Source of the DNA: Paenibacillus spiritus
GTDB lineage: Bacteria > Bacillota > Bacilli > Paenibacillales > Paenibacillaceae
DNA: 64,000 bases
NCBI RefSeq assembly: GCF_008710135.1
Contig: NZ_VYKK01000004.1
Span: 496,001-560,000, forward strand
Reading direction: 5' to 3'
A model generated the notes under the pieces. The model saw only the letters and a list, made by a program, of their open reading frames with translations. It made no database searches and was not told the DNA's origin. The position numbers were made by a program, and so were the translations under genes. Positions 1 through 9,326 of this stretch are shown here, one piece after another; within the stretch, counting starts at the first letter, position 1, and every line of letters begins with the position of its first letter.

Positions 1-146
1 AGCTCGCCGTACCGCGTGTCGCGGACCTTGGAGAGCGTTCCCGACTCCTCGATCGATACCCCTCCCGCTCCGGCTTCCACGAGAAAGTTGGAGATCATCT
101 CCTGCGCTTCTTCGGTTGTATGTATGGTCAATTCCTGCCACAGCAT
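1..146 (-). CDS. prmA: Ribosomal protein L11 methyltransferase PrmA, N-terminal part
   Basis: Only the first 48 codons lie in the window and the gene continues past base 1. The protein begins MLWQELTIHTTEEA and includes GAGGVSIEE and RYGEL, matching the N-terminal substrate-recognition domain of PrmA, which methylates ribosomal protein L11 using S-adenosylmethionine. The start at 146 has a GGAGG ribosome site a few bases upstream. In Bacillus prmA directly follows dnaJ; here it lies about 9 kb beyond dnaJ on the same strand. The catalytic domain is out of view, so intactness cannot be judged. Confidence 0.8.
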   Translation of the reverse strand, partial: MLWQELTIHTTEEAQEMISNFLVEAGAGGVSIEESGTLSKVRDTRYGE

Positions 147-229
147 GATTCGTTAGCCTCCCAAATGATAATGCCTGTTAAATTTGTGCAAAAGCCAGTC
201 CCATTTCCGGCTGCAAGCGGCCTCCGTCA

Positions 230-814
230 TTATACCATCGTTTGCCCGTCCGGCGCCAAACCGCTGAACGCACAGTCCCTCGTATGATCGTTCACCATCC
301 CGGACGCCTGCATGAACGCATAACAGATCGTGGAACCGACGAATTTCATGCCCAGCTTCTTGAGCGCCTTGCTCATGGTATCGGATTCCGGCGTGCTTGC
401 CGGCACATCGGCGGCCGACTTCGGAAGATTCACTCTCGGCTCTCCGCCCGCGAAGCTCCAGAGATACTCCGAGAACGAAATGCCCCGCTTCTTCAGTTCC
501 AGATAGACCCCGGCGTTGGCGATAACCGCGGCGATCTTGAGCCGGTTGCGGACGATGCCGGGATTATTCATCAGCTCCAGGAATTTGGCGTCGTCGTAGA
601 GGACGATCTTCTCCGGATCGAAGCCGTCGAATGCCTCGCGGTAGTTCTCCCGCTTCTTCAGGATGGTGTACCAGCTCAGCCCCGCCTGCATGCCTTCCAG
701 CATCAGCAGCTCGAACAGCTCCCGGTCGCCTCTGACCGGCCGCCCCCACTCCTCGTCATGGTAGGCCCGGTACAGCGGATCGGCGTTGACCCAGGCGCAG
801 CGTGCAATCTCCAT
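230..814 (-). CDS. tag: DNA-3-methyladenine glycosylase I
   Basis: A 194-residue Tag-family base-excision repair enzyme that removes 3-methyladenine from alkylated DNA. The N terminus (ARCAW, then YHDEEWGRP) and the C-terminal NDHTRDC carry the Cys and His residues expected to bind the structural zinc of the family. The core LEGMQAGLSWYTILKKRENY is the typical HhH-glycosylase segment. The frame is open further upstream to 991, but the ATG at 814 is preceded by GGAGGAAG and the extra 59 residues do not look like Tag, so the start is placed here. The length is normal for the family. It is downstream of a terminator that closes the SLH gene, so it is probably transcribed on its own. Confidence 0.93.
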   Translation of the reverse strand: MEIARCAWVNADPLYRAYHDEEWGRPVRGDRELFELLMLEGMQAGLSWYTILKKRENYREAFDGFDPEKIVLYDDAKFLELMNNPGIVRNRLKIAAVIANAGVYLELKKRGISFSEYLWSFAGGEPRVNLPKSAADVPASTPESDTMSKALKKLGMKFVGSTICYAFMQASGMVNDHTRDCAFSGLAPDGQTMV

Positions 815-941
815 TCTTCCTCCGACTCCTCTCCGGCCGTTCCGGTTGGGACTTGCCCGTCCCGTGAATCTTAACACTACTGAAAGCCGGGGGTTATTGT
901 CAATGGCGGCGCGGCGAAGGAGAATCTCTCCCCTGCCCAAA

Positions 942-970
942 GAAAAAGGAGACCCGCCGCGGGTCTCCTT
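942..970 (-). terminator. Rho-independent terminator of the SLH/propeller gene
   Basis: A perfect inverted repeat (AAGGAGACCC / GGGTCTCCTT) with a 5-base loop is followed on the minus strand by TTTTTC. It lies 6 bases past the stop of the gene at 976-4884. Confidence 0.8.
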
Positions 971-975
971 CTCTA

Positions 976-3900
976 CTATCTGTTCGTCCACTCTTCCGTT
1001 CCGGTCGCATACGCGTTGTATCCGTGGCCGACGGAAGCTTCCATAATATCGGTGTACGCTCCGTGCGATTCCTTCACATCGGACCAGACCGGCGTTACGC
1101 CGACCTTGTCGCCTGTGCTGCGCTTGAGCAGCCGGTTGAAGATCTTCACCGCTTCGGTCCGCGTTACGGCTTGGTCCGGGCGGAAGGTTCCGTCACCGTA
1201 GCCGTTGATCAGACCCTGCTCGGCGAGCGCTGCAATCGCCTTCCCGGCCCAATGGCCCTGCGCATCCGCAAAGGAAGCGGAGCCCGCCGCCTTCCAGCCG
1301 TAAATGTTCGCCAGCGTCTGCGCCAGTTCGGCCCGGGTTACTTTGCCTTCCGGCTTGAACGCGCCGCCGGCATAGCCGGTCATCCAGCCCTGTGCGCGGG
1401 CAGCGGCGATGTCCTTGGCCGCCCAGTGTTTGGCGGCGACGTCCTTGAAGGAAGCTGCGGCTTTGACCGGTGCGTTCTTCGTCATCGTCCGGCCCAGAAT
1501 AGCGGCCAGCTCGGCGCGGCTGATGCCGTTCTCCGGCTTGAAGCTGCCGTCCGGATACCCCTTGATGTAGGCGGTATGCGTACCGCTGCCGGTCTTGGCC
1601 GGATTGATTTTAAAACTGTGCTCGACGATCGACTGGCCGACATGAATAATGCCGTCCTTGATGTAGCTGTCTTCGCCCTGTTGTTCGCTGCGCGTATCCT
1701 TGCGGCTGTCGTATACTTCGTAGCCGTCCTTCTCGGCGAGAATGTAGTAATCGCCTTCCGGATAGACCATCCAGCCGTACTGTCCGCCCTTCACGCTTGT
1801 CTGCGGGTCCAGATTGCGGTTCGGCGCAAAATCCGGCAGTTCCGGCAGTTCGACAAGCGCGTCGACAGTCCGGCCCTTGGCCCGGTTCAGCGCGGTATCG
1901 CTCCAGTGGAGCGTGACCTTGACGCCATCGACCGGCTTGCCGGTAACGGAGTCGGTAATGATGCCGTACGGGTCGATCAGCTCGGCGCTGATGCTGACGT
2001 TGCCGGCTGCGTCAACGGTCACCTTGGCGACGGTTCCCGCCAGCTTCTGTCCGTTCGGGGCCACCACTTGAAGCGGCAGCTTGTAGGTTCCGGCCGGCAC
2101 GTTCGGCATGGATACCTGTCCGCCCGGCTTGATGGTAACACTTCCGAGGCTCTGGCCGCCGGCATTCAGCAGCTGTCCGGTCAGCGGCAGAGAGGAGCCG
2201 ATCGTCTGCGTCAGCGGCGTCTGCAGGGCTTGGCCGGACCCATCGACTACCTTCAGGGTAATCTGGCTGTTCGGTACCGTGGCAGCGGCCGTAGCTACAG
2301 GCGTTGAGACCGGAGACGAAGCTTCGACGGTGTAGGTCCATTCCTTGACTTCGCTTGCAATCATGCCGTCTTTCACGGCGTATGCCTTGATCGTTACATT
2401 CTCACTTACAGTAATCGGTCCGGTGTACGCCGGGCTGCTTGTCGTAGGCACGCTGCCGTCCAGCGTGTAATAAATGGTCGCGCCTTCGGTCGCTGTGCTC
2501 AGGGCAACCGTCGTTCCGGCCGTGACCTGGCCGGAACCCGGCAGGGCGGAGACCGGCTGAACGGTCTGAATCAGACGGGTCTCGGCTGTATTGGAGAGCC
2601 CTTCTTTTGCGCCTCCCCATACAGCAAGGCGGAACTGGTAAGCGGTGCCGGCAGGCAGCCCGGTGACGACAGCCGAGACAGACGCGGCGTCCACCGGCAG
2701 CGCCAGCGTTGCGGTCTGCCAGTTCACTCCGTCGGCCGAGTATTCCACGGCGACGGAAGTCGCTCCCGTTGCAGGGCTGAATGTCAGCTTATACCCCTCC
2801 GCGGTCTCCGCAGCCTTCAGATCGGAGATCGGTTTCGGGAAGACCTTGACGGTAATGCTGTCGGAATTGCCGCGGTCGATATAGGCGGCATAAGGACGGC
2901 CTTCCGGATCGAAGGCGAGTCCGGGCAGATAAATTCGTCCGGCCGAGAAGTTCTCAGCTCCGACCTGTTCCCAGACTGTGCCTGTCCATTTGCGGACGTT
3001 AAGCGGCGCTGCCCCTTCCTGCATCTCGGTATACGCCAGGTAAGGCGTTCCCGCAGGATCGAAGCCAAGCGTCAGCTCATTTGCCTCCCACGGAGTCGCG
3101 GTTCCGGCGCCTACCGGATTCCACGCGCCGTCTTTCCATTCTTTCACGACGATGGCCGAGCCGCTGGCCTGATCCTTAAAGGCGATGAACGGAGTGCCGC
3201 TCACCGGATTGACGGCGAGAGCAACCTTGCTCTCATAGCCTACGCCGGTCGCATCCGCCGGAGCGCCGCCTATCGTTTCCCAGCGGTTGTCTTTGTAGAC
3301 GGCCAGGTACGGCAAGTATTTGTTGTCGGTTTCACTGGTGTACGCCGCGTAAGGCGTTCCGTCCGGAGCCAGATCAAACGCCAGCGATTCGACGGTACTG
3401 CCGCCTTCGCTGAATTGCGGATCGCCGGTTACGGTCCAGCTTCCGTCTGCGAACGTCATGACAGTCACGGCGCCGCTGCGTGCGCCGGCGCGGCTGTAAT
3501 CATAATCCTGATAAGCGAGGTAAGGCCGGTCGCTGCGGTCTAGCTTCAGAGTAATCTGATTGGCCTGACCGGAGGTGAATCCCGGATTTCCCACAAGGAC
3601 CCACTGACCGTTCTCCCATTTCTTCACCGTCGCCCGGCTGTCGTTGTCGTTGTCCCGGTAAGCGACATAAGGCGTCCCTGTGCTGTCCAGCGCCAGGGAT
3701 ACATAGGCGTTGCCAAGGTTATCGGCAACCGGGTCCCCGACTTCTTCCCAGGCCGTACCGTTGAACTTCATCACGGTGACTTTGCCGGTCATGGCCGAAT
3801 TGACAAAGGCAATATAGGGTGTGCCCTGTTTGTCTACCGCAATCGAAGGACTTTTAATCTGGTAATCGGTAATGCCTTCTTTGCCGACGATGCGCCAGCC

Positions 3901-4884
3901 GAAGTCGGGCATCGTGGCTTCCGCTACATTGGACAGGCCGCCGCTGCGTCCGTCTTTGATGTTAAGGCGGAAGTAGTAATGCTTCCCGGGAACGAGTCCC
4001 GTCACTGTCGCATAGCTGGAATATTGATGAAGAGGGATGTCCATATTCAAGCGGGACCGGGTCCAGTTGATATTGTCCTGCGACTGCTCGACCCATAGCT
4101 CCGTAGCGCCCGGTTTCTGCGTAAAGCTCAGGTCGGCCTTGCTCTCGGTGGTATCGGACACCGACAGGTCGGTAACCGGCTTCGATTCCCAACCGACCAT
4201 CATGACCGGGACGATCTGGTCCTGGATTTCGGCCGCCCCCGAGAAATTCAGCGCGCCGATCTGCGTGCCGGCACCGCTTACCGTCAGGGTCGTCAGCGTG
4301 TCTTCTTTGATTCCTGCACTGCTCCCGTATTGATGGGGAGCGGTCTGGCCGGCATTGCGTTCAACCACCAGTCTGGACAGGTTGTCCGCATTATCGTCGG
4401 AGTTCCCGTACACAATCCAGTATTTATGGTTCGGGTACAGCTTGGCCCCGGGCTGCGGGAAGCCGAAGAACTCATTGCGGTACGAGGTTTCATACGGGCT
4501 GACATTCTTGTTGTCCGCCAGTGTGGAAGTGCCCTCCGCGTTCATCAGAACCGTACCGGGACGCCCGTTGTCGTCGCTGTAGATGGCAACCGAGCTCTCG
4601 GCGGAAGTATAGCTGCCCTGCTCTTCGTAACGGAGTTTCAGGTAGACGTTGGAGATTTCCGCATAAGCGTTGCCGACCTGGAACGGCGTTGCGTAATACG
4701 TGCCCGGAGCAAGTTCGTCGTACGTAGCCGACGTGACCGTGCTGTGATCGCCCATCGTGTCATAGAGCGGCAGCGCCCCCGCCGATGCGCTGGACCCTTG
4801 GTAGAAAGGGACGACCAGTGAAATAACCGTAAGAACGGTCAAAGCTCGCTTCAGAACTTGCCTGAAGCCCTTGGGTATAATCAT
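976..4884 (-). CDS. Large secreted S-layer-homology protein with beta-propeller and FN3 modules
   Basis: A 1302-residue surface protein. It has a signal peptide (residues about 1-37, basic start then a hydrophobic stretch ending SASAGA) and an N-terminal beta-rich domain. A fibronectin-III-like module (about 232-325) is followed by a repeat region (about 330-680) whose blades each contain a variant of GTPYxAY and GxWxxVG, suggesting a propeller. A second FN3 (about 685-775) precedes a chitobiase C-terminal-like domain with ATIYYTLDGSVPTTSSPAY (about 778-865), a carboxypeptidase-regulatory-like fold (PYGIITDSVTGKPVDGVKV) and three SLH motifs (about 1100-1275). SLH motifs bind pyruvylated secondary cell-wall polymer, so the protein should be anchored on the cell surface. 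No catalytic domain was recognised. The start has GGAGG eight bases upstream. Its target is unknown. Confidence 0.85.
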   Translation of the reverse strand: MIIPKGFRQVLKRALTVLTVISLVVPFYQGSSASAGALPLYDTMGDHSTVTSATYDELAPGTYYATPFQVGNAYAEISNVYLKLRYEEQGSYTSAESSVAIYSDDNGRPGTVLMNAEGTSTLADNKNVSPYETSYRNEFFGFPQPGAKLYPNHKYWIVYGNSDDNADNLSRLVVERNAGQTAPHQYGSSAGIKEDTLTTLTVSGAGTQIGALNFSGAAEIQDQIVPVMMVGWESKPVTDLSVSDTTESKADLSFTQKPGATELWVEQSQDNINWTRSRLNMDIPLHQYSSYATVTGLVPGKHYYFRLNIKDGRSGGLSNVAEATMPDFGWRIVGKEGITDYQIKSPSIAVDKQGTPYIAFVNSAMTGKVTVMKFNGTAWEEVGDPVADNLGNAYVSLALDSTGTPYVAYRDNDNDSRATVKKWENGQWVLVGNPGFTSGQANQITLKLDRSDRPYLAYQDYDYSRAGARSGAVTVMTFADGSWTVTGDPQFSEGGSTVESLAFDLAPDGTPYAAYTSETDNKYLPYLAVYKDNRWETIGGAPADATGVGYESKVALAVNPVSGTPFIAFKDQASGSAIVVKEWKDGAWNPVGAGTATPWEANELTLGFDPAGTPYLAYTEMQEGAAPLNVRKWTGTVWEQVGAENFSAGRIYLPGLAFDPEGRPYAAYIDRGNSDSITVKVFPKPISDLKAAETAEGYKLTFSPATGATSVAVEYSADGVNWQTATLALPVDAASVSAVVTGLPAGTAYQFRLAVWGGAKEGLSNTAETRLIQTVQPVSALPGSGQVTAGTTVALSTATEGATIYYTLDGSVPTTSSPAYTGPITVSENVTIKAYAVKDGMIASEVKEWTYTVEASSPVSTPVATAAATVPNSQITLKVVDGSGQALQTPLTQTIGSSLPLTGQLLNAGGQSLGSVTIKPGGQVSMPNVPAGTYKLPLQVVAPNGQKLAGTVAKVTVDAAGNVSISAELIDPYGIITDSVTGKPVDGVKVTLHWSDTALNRAKGRTVDALVELPELPDFAPNRNLDPQTSVKGGQYGWMVYPEGDYYILAEKDGYEVYDSRKDTRSEQQGEDSYIKDGIIHVGQSIVEHSFKINPAKTGSGTHTAYIKGYPDGSFKPENGISRAELAAILGRTMTKNAPVKAAASFKDVAAKHWAAKDIAAARAQGWMTGYAGGAFKPEGKVTRAELAQTLANIYGWKAAGSASFADAQGHWAGKAIAALAEQGLINGYGDGTFRPDQAVTRTEAVKIFNRLLKRSTGDKVGVTPVWSDVKESHGAYTDIMEASVGHGYNAYATGTEEWTNR

Positions 4885-5017
4885 TCAGTCAACCTCCAAT
4901 GGATGTAATGTACCTGTTATATCGACCGCCGCCACGAATTACTGAATATTAAAATAAAGAAATTTCAGATATGAAAATTATTCCTTTTTCAGAAAGGAAA
5001 AGGGACGCCGCGCGTAC

Positions 5018-5044
5018 AAAAAAAGCCCGGCGCCTGTTGCGCCG
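5018..5044 (-). terminator. Terminator of the ABC exporter gene
   Basis: The stem CGGCGC/GCGCCG with a 5-base loop is followed on the minus strand by GGGC and seven T. It lies 35 bases past the stop of the ABC transporter gene. Confidence 0.8.
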
Positions 5045-5078
5045 AACTTAAGGTTTGTAATCCGCTTGCCAGTCTGTA

Positions 5079-6863
5079 TTACCGGTTCTTCAGCTTGTAA
5101 AATTCACCCTGCCGGGCCAGCAGCTCGTCGTAGGCGCCGACCTCCGCGATCCGGCCCTTCTTCATGACGACAATCCGGTCGGCTCCCCGGATCGTGGACA
5201 GCCGGTGGGCGACGATGAATGTTGTCCGCTTGTGCATCAGGCGCTCGATCGCGTCCTGGACATGACGCTCGGATACATTGTCCAGCGCGGAGGTCGCTTC
5301 GTCCAGGATAATGATCCGCGGATCGCGGACCAGAGCCCGGGCAATGGCGATCCGCTGCCGCTGGCCGCCGGAGAGCTTGCCGCCGTGCTCGCCGACGGAG
5401 GTGTCCAATCCGTTCGGAAGGCTGTCGATCACGTCCTGCAAATTGGCCATATAGACGGCCTCCTGCACCTTCTCCTCGCTGATGTGGGGCAGACCGTACG
5501 TAATATTCTCCCGGATTGTTCCCGAGAACAGAAGATTATTCTGAAGCACGATGGCCAGCGACTGGCGATAGCGCTTCATGCTAAGCTCCGTCATCGGAAT
5601 GCCGTCCACCTTGATGATTCCGCTCTGCGGCTTGTAGAACCCGATAATCAGATTCAGGATCGTCGATTTGCCCGAACCGGATTCGCCGACAAAAGCAATG
5701 GTCTCCCCTGCCCTGACTTCCAGCGAGAAATCCTCCAGCACATGGCGCTCCGATTCGGAGTAGCGGAAGCCCACGCCGCTGAATGAGTAGGCCCCCCGGA
5801 TCGCATCGGGCTTGGTGCGTCCCCGGTACTCCTCCGTCTCGTTGGACATGAGCACCTCAGAGACGGAATGCAGCGATTCCAGACCCTTCACCAGGTTCGG
5901 ATAGACATTGAGGATGGAGGTGACCGAGCCGATGATCATATTGAAGAATCCCTGATACATCACGATATCGCCGATTTCCATCATCCCCTTGTGGGCGAGG
6001 AAAGCCGTGAAGAACAGGCAGCCGGCCTGGAACAGCTGGAACACCACCCAGCTCGAAGAGCCGAAGTAGGCCTCCAGCACATCAAGCATATGTCCCCGCT
6101 GGCGGATGTTCTCCAGCGCGCTGTCCACTTTGCGGATCTCGACCTCTTCCAGCCCGTGCGCCCGGGTAACCGGAATCATCTCCACCGTCTCCGAGACCTT
6201 GCCGGACATTTCTTCGATATTGCGCCGCACTTCGTGATTGCGCTGCGACATCCGGCCCCGGAAGACCCGGACGAGATAGATGGATACGGGCGCCATGAGA
6301 ATGAAGAACAAAGCCACAATCCGGCTGTGATACAGGGTCAGGCCGGTCACCACCGCCAGGTTGATTCCGGCCGGAATGACGGTCATCAGCATCTGGCGGG
6401 ACAGGAAGTCGATCGCTTCGACGTCCCGCAGCACCTTGGACTGCATCTTTCCGGCGTTCATGTCGCCGTGATAGCCGAGCGAGAGCTGCTGGAGCTTGCG
6501 GACAAGCGAGCTGCGAAGCCCGGCTTCCACATGCCGCACCGCCTGGCTGATATACTTGATGTGCATCGTATGGGTAGGAATATTCTGAGCGATAACGATG
6601 AGAATAACCACCAGATTGATCCAGAATTCCCGCATGCCGTGTTCGTTCGGATAGCCGACGATATTAATGATGTTCGCCGTCACGACCGGCAGCACCCAGA
6701 CAGGCGAAGTTTTGAGAATGTAGTACAGGGCGGACAGCGCTAGCTTGCGCGTATGCTCCCGGTAGAGGCGCCACAGAAGAGAGAACGGCTTCGGAGCGCT
6801 CTGTCCGGTCTGATCGGCCGCAAACCACTCGGTGTAGTCCAGGGTCGATTCGGTTTTTGCCAT
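5079..6863 (-). CDS. ABC transporter, fused membrane and ATP-binding domains
   Basis: A 594-residue half-transporter of the exporter type. The N-terminal half (about 1-330) has six predicted membrane helices of the ABC_membrane fold. The C-terminal half is a nucleotide-binding domain with Walker A GESGSGKS, signature LSGGQRQR, Walker B IIILDEATSALD and the switch histidine in AHRLST. Such proteins dimerise and export lipids, peptides or drugs; the substrate cannot be read from sequence. The ATG at 6863 is preferred over a GTG at 6872 because AGAAGG is correctly spaced from the ATG. The gene is divergent from an AraC-type regulator gene 198 bp away, which may control it. Confidence 0.9.
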   Translation of the reverse strand: MAKTESTLDYTEWFAADQTGQSAPKPFSLLWRLYREHTRKLALSALYYILKTSPVWVLPVVTANIINIVGYPNEHGMREFWINLVVILIVIAQNIPTHTMHIKYISQAVRHVEAGLRSSLVRKLQQLSLGYHGDMNAGKMQSKVLRDVEAIDFLSRQMLMTVIPAGINLAVVTGLTLYHSRIVALFFILMAPVSIYLVRVFRGRMSQRNHEVRRNIEEMSGKVSETVEMIPVTRAHGLEEVEIRKVDSALENIRQRGHMLDVLEAYFGSSSWVVFQLFQAGCLFFTAFLAHKGMMEIGDIVMYQGFFNMIIGSVTSILNVYPNLVKGLESLHSVSEVLMSNETEEYRGRTKPDAIRGAYSFSGVGFRYSESERHVLEDFSLEVRAGETIAFVGESGSGKSTILNLIIGFYKPQSGIIKVDGIPMTELSMKRYRQSLAIVLQNNLLFSGTIRENITYGLPHISEEKVQEAVYMANLQDVIDSLPNGLDTSVGEHGGKLSGGQRQRIAIARALVRDPRIIILDEATSALDNVSERHVQDAIERLMHKRTTFIVAHRLSTIRGADRIVVMKKGRIAEVGAYDELLARQGEFYKLKNR

Positions 6864-7061
6864 AGGATTCACTGCCTTCTTGTCTTATAATAGACTTCAT
6901 GCCTTGGGCCCGGCCGGCCCGGCGGCATAAGGTAAAGACAGTATAGCCCTCCTCTGCGCAACCGGCCATCACATCATCGGTCCTGTTTGGAGAGGCGGGT
7001 TCACATAATCGGACACCTCCGCCGAGGGAGGAGCCGTCCAAGAAGAAGGAGGCTTGCGAAT

Positions 7062-8027
7062 ATGGAACCGGCAACCCGGGAGGAACAATTCTTTCCGCAT
7101 GTCCGTTCGGACATCTGCCTGTACGCGCCCCACCGGCGCACGGTATGTGGAGGCTGGACCTGCGGCCTGCATGTACACCATATGATGTTTGAGTTTATTC
7201 TCGTGACCCGGGGAACGCTCAGCGCCTTTGCCGGGCATACGGCGCATACGCTGACAGCGGGCGATCTCTTTCTGGTGTCTCCAATGCAGCTCCACGGCTA
7301 CCGTGCTCCGCTGGAGGAGGGCTGCTCCTTCGTCGCCGGGCATATCGGCGCCGAAGACGAAGAGCTGCTGGAACTGTTCGAGAGCGAGAACGCCTGCGCT
7401 TATCCAGCGGGTCATCCGCTGACCGAAGCGCTCTCTCCTTCCATTCTCGGGCTGTTCAACAAGCTCGAAGGACCGCGTCCGCCCCGCGTCTCTGCGGTCA
7501 TGCTCGGGGTGCTGGAGATTATCGAGCGCATTCATGCCGGCTTCGCGGCCGAGGCCGCGCGCAAAAAGCCGGCTGCGCGCAGAGAGCCGGCCTATCTGAT
7601 TGCCCGCGAGATCGAGCGGCTGCTGCGCCGCCCGCAGATGGACGGCGAGCCGTCTCCCGCTGTCGGCCCCGATGAGGCGGCGGGAGACTGGCTGGAAGAC
7701 ATCGCCCGGCGGCTCAACATCAGCCGCCGCCACTGCCACCGGCTGTTCCGCCAGGCCTATGGCATGTCCCCGAGACAGTATCTGATGATCCTCAAGCAGC
7801 AGGAAGCGATGCAGATGCTGGACAGCAGCACAGATACGGTGGAGCAGATCGCCTACCGGCTCGGCTATGTCAATGTCCAGAGCTTCATCCGCCAGTTCAC
7901 GACCTGGGTCGGCTGCACGCCGGGCGCCTTCCGGCGCAACCGGCCGGATTCGGCGGAGTACTTTCCTCCGAGCCTGTCCGCTTCGCTGCCGGCAGTCCCG
8001 TCTACCGGTCGCGATCCGTCAGCTTGA
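7062..8027 (+). CDS. AraC-family transcriptional regulator with cupin sensor domain
   Basis: A 321-residue regulator. The N-terminal half (HHMMFEFILVTRGTLSAF, then GDLFLVSPMQLHGY) is an AraC-type cupin ligand pocket. The C-terminal part (about 210-305) contains two helix-turn-helix segments, ending in the classic AraC signature IAYRLGYVNVQSFIRQFTTW and GCTPGAFRR. The ATG at 7062 has AAGGAGG nine bases upstream. Its promoter shares the intergenic region with the divergent ABC exporter gene, a likely target. The last 26 bases overlap the convergent gene at 8002-8370. The inducer is unknown. Confidence 0.9.
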   Translation: MEPATREEQFFPHVRSDICLYAPHRRTVCGGWTCGLHVHHMMFEFILVTRGTLSAFAGHTAHTLTAGDLFLVSPMQLHGYRAPLEEGCSFVAGHIGAEDEELLELFESENACAYPAGHPLTEALSPSILGLFNKLEGPRPPRVSAVMLGVLEIIERIHAGFAAEAARKKPAARREPAYLIAREIERLLRRPQMDGEPSPAVGPDEAAGDWLEDIARRLNISRRHCHRLFRQAYGMSPRQYLMILKQQEAMQMLDSSTDTVEQIAYRLGYVNVQSFIRQFTTWVGCTPGAFRRNRPDSAEYFPPSLSASLPAVPSTGRDPSA

Positions 8028-8370
8028 TCCCCCATACGGAATCCTTCCGGTTGGAAGCGACGAGCCGCAGTTCGGGCAGCCGGGGATCGCCCGGCGCATG
8101 CTTCTCGAGAAAAGCGCAGAAATGCGATCTCAGCCCGATCTCCAGGTCCAGCTTGTTGTATTCGTTCGGATGGCGCTCCATCTCAGCCAGAGCCGCCTCC
8201 CAGCGGCTCAGATCGCCGGGCTCCGATGTTCCCCGCTCCGTCCGGTCGGCCAGGGTCTTCAGTTCCGCATAGGCGCGCTTGACGCCGGGCGCGTACAGAC
8301 GCTTCTGATTCAGCAGTGTGAGCAGCGCAACTACCAGCGCCAGGCCGCCCCACATGATCCATTTGTCCAT
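8002..8370 (-). CDS. Small membrane-anchored protein of unknown function
   Basis: A 122-residue protein with one N-terminal membrane helix (WIMWGGLALVVALLTLL, residues 4-20) followed by a charged helical domain probably in the cytoplasm. The start at 8370 has GGAGTG upstream, better than the longer open frame to 8661. No family was recognised. Its stop lies inside the end of the convergent araC-type gene, giving a 26-base antisense overlap. Confidence 0.65.
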   Translation of the reverse strand: MDKWIMWGGLALVVALLTLLNQKRLYAPGVKRAYAELKTLADRTERGTSEPGDLSRWEAALAEMERHPNEYNKLDLEIGLRSHFCAFLEKHAPGDPRLPELRLVASNRKDSVWGIKLTDRDR

Positions 8371-8539
8371 TGATCGGCACTCCTTCCGTACCCGGTTACA
8401 CGGGTATTCCCTCTCTATTATACCTAAGCGGAGAATGCCAAACAGCCCGGTTCTGCGCGAGCAGCCGGGCGGTTCAGGTTCAGAGGGGTTCAAGCGAACC
8501 CGGATCTTCGGGACTTCCCGGATTCCTGCCGCGCCTCGC

Positions 8540-8728
8540 TTAAGATTCCTGCTCCTCCCGGAGCATTTCCCGAAGCTGGCGTCTGTCGGCTTCCGCGGAG
8601 CGGTCCATCGCTTCAACGTCGTCGCGGTCCGCCTCGGCGGCGGAGAACTCGACATCTTCATTCCGGGCGGATGCCAGAAGCTTCATCTTCTCCGTACCGG
8701 TCTTCACTTTATCGTAGCGTTTAACCAT
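8540..8728 (-). CDS. Small acidic YfhD-like protein
   Basis: A 62-residue charged protein with GGAGGAATGGGCA upstream of its ATG. The central segment DVEFSAAEADRDDVEAMDR resembles the DVEFSxELADxxD pattern recalled for YfhD proteins of Bacillus, whose function is not established. No signal peptide or membrane helix is present. The family link is from memory of the motif and moderately supported. It lies 39 bases downstream of the gene at 8768-9124 on the same strand and may share its transcript. Confidence 0.6.
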   Translation of the reverse strand: MVKRYDKVKTGTEKMKLLASARNEDVEFSAAEADRDDVEAMDRSAEADRRQLREMLREEQES

Positions 8729-8767
8729 TGCCCATTCCTCCGATTCCCGGCGCTTGTCTGCGCCTGA

Positions 8768-9124
8768 CTAGATCATTCCGCCGGCTTCCTCAATGATGGA
8801 CAGCGCCTGGTGAAAAGTCGATTCGTCGATAACGACGGTCAAAAGAACATTCCGTCCGGTCGGCCCGCCGGCCCCGCCGTCGCTCATCCCGCTGGCGCTG
8901 GGATCGGCCGCCGCCATAACGCCGGCGTCCACTTGACCCGTGGCTGCGGTCCCAAGCGTGGTGATCTGCCCATTGGCGGGGATATAAGCATCATTGAAGC
9001 CGCCGCTGTAGCGGCTGAAAGTATCGATGGACATATCGACTACGCGCATGGACTGGAGCTTGCGGGAGACGCTCTCCGCCTCTTCGGGACTTTTGAAATA
9101 TGCCAATATGCTTTTCTCGGCCAT
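8768..9124 (-). CDS. Small soluble protein, possibly stress-related
   Basis: A 118-residue protein. The N terminus (AEKSILAYFKSPEEAESVSRK) and C terminus (LLTVVIDESTFHQALSIIEEAGG) look like two halves of a ferredoxin-like alpha/beta fold. They are separated by a glycine- and alanine-rich loop of about 45 residues. Proteins of this layout in Bacilli include general-stress YflT-like families, but no signature was matched. It lies downstream of the dnaJ terminator, so it probably has its own promoter. Confidence 0.6.
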   Translation of the reverse strand: MAEKSILAYFKSPEEAESVSRKLQSMRVVDMSIDTFSRYSGGFNDAYIPANGQITTLGTAATGQVDAGVMAAADPSASGMSDGGAGGPTGRNVLLTVVIDESTFHQALSIIEEAGGMI

Positions 9125-9251
9125 CCTGTATAACGCGTCCTCTCTGAATAAGACTCGGCTCTAGGCCTGACTCCCTCCTAGCGTGCGCATGAGACCGGCA
9201 ATTTATCCGCAACGCCTGCCCGGGCCGGATCGCCTTCCCCCGAAATGCCCC

Positions 9252-9282
9252 CAAAAAAACAGCCTCTCCCTAAGGAGAGGCT
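9252..9282 (-). terminator. Terminator after dnaJ
   Basis: The 9-bp stem AGCCTCTCC/GGAGAGGCT with a 4-base loop is followed on the minus strand by G and seven T. It closes the hrcA-grpE-dnaK-dnaJ unit and separates dnaJ from the small genes downstream. Confidence 0.88.
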
Positions 9283-9326
9283 GCGAGTCCGATTCATACA
9301 GGCTTTGCTTATGGCCCTTCCGTCCG

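Noticed and set aside
815..991. N-terminal extension of Tag
   Set aside because: The 59 extra residues overlap the terminator of the upstream gene, and a good ribosome site precedes the ATG at 814.
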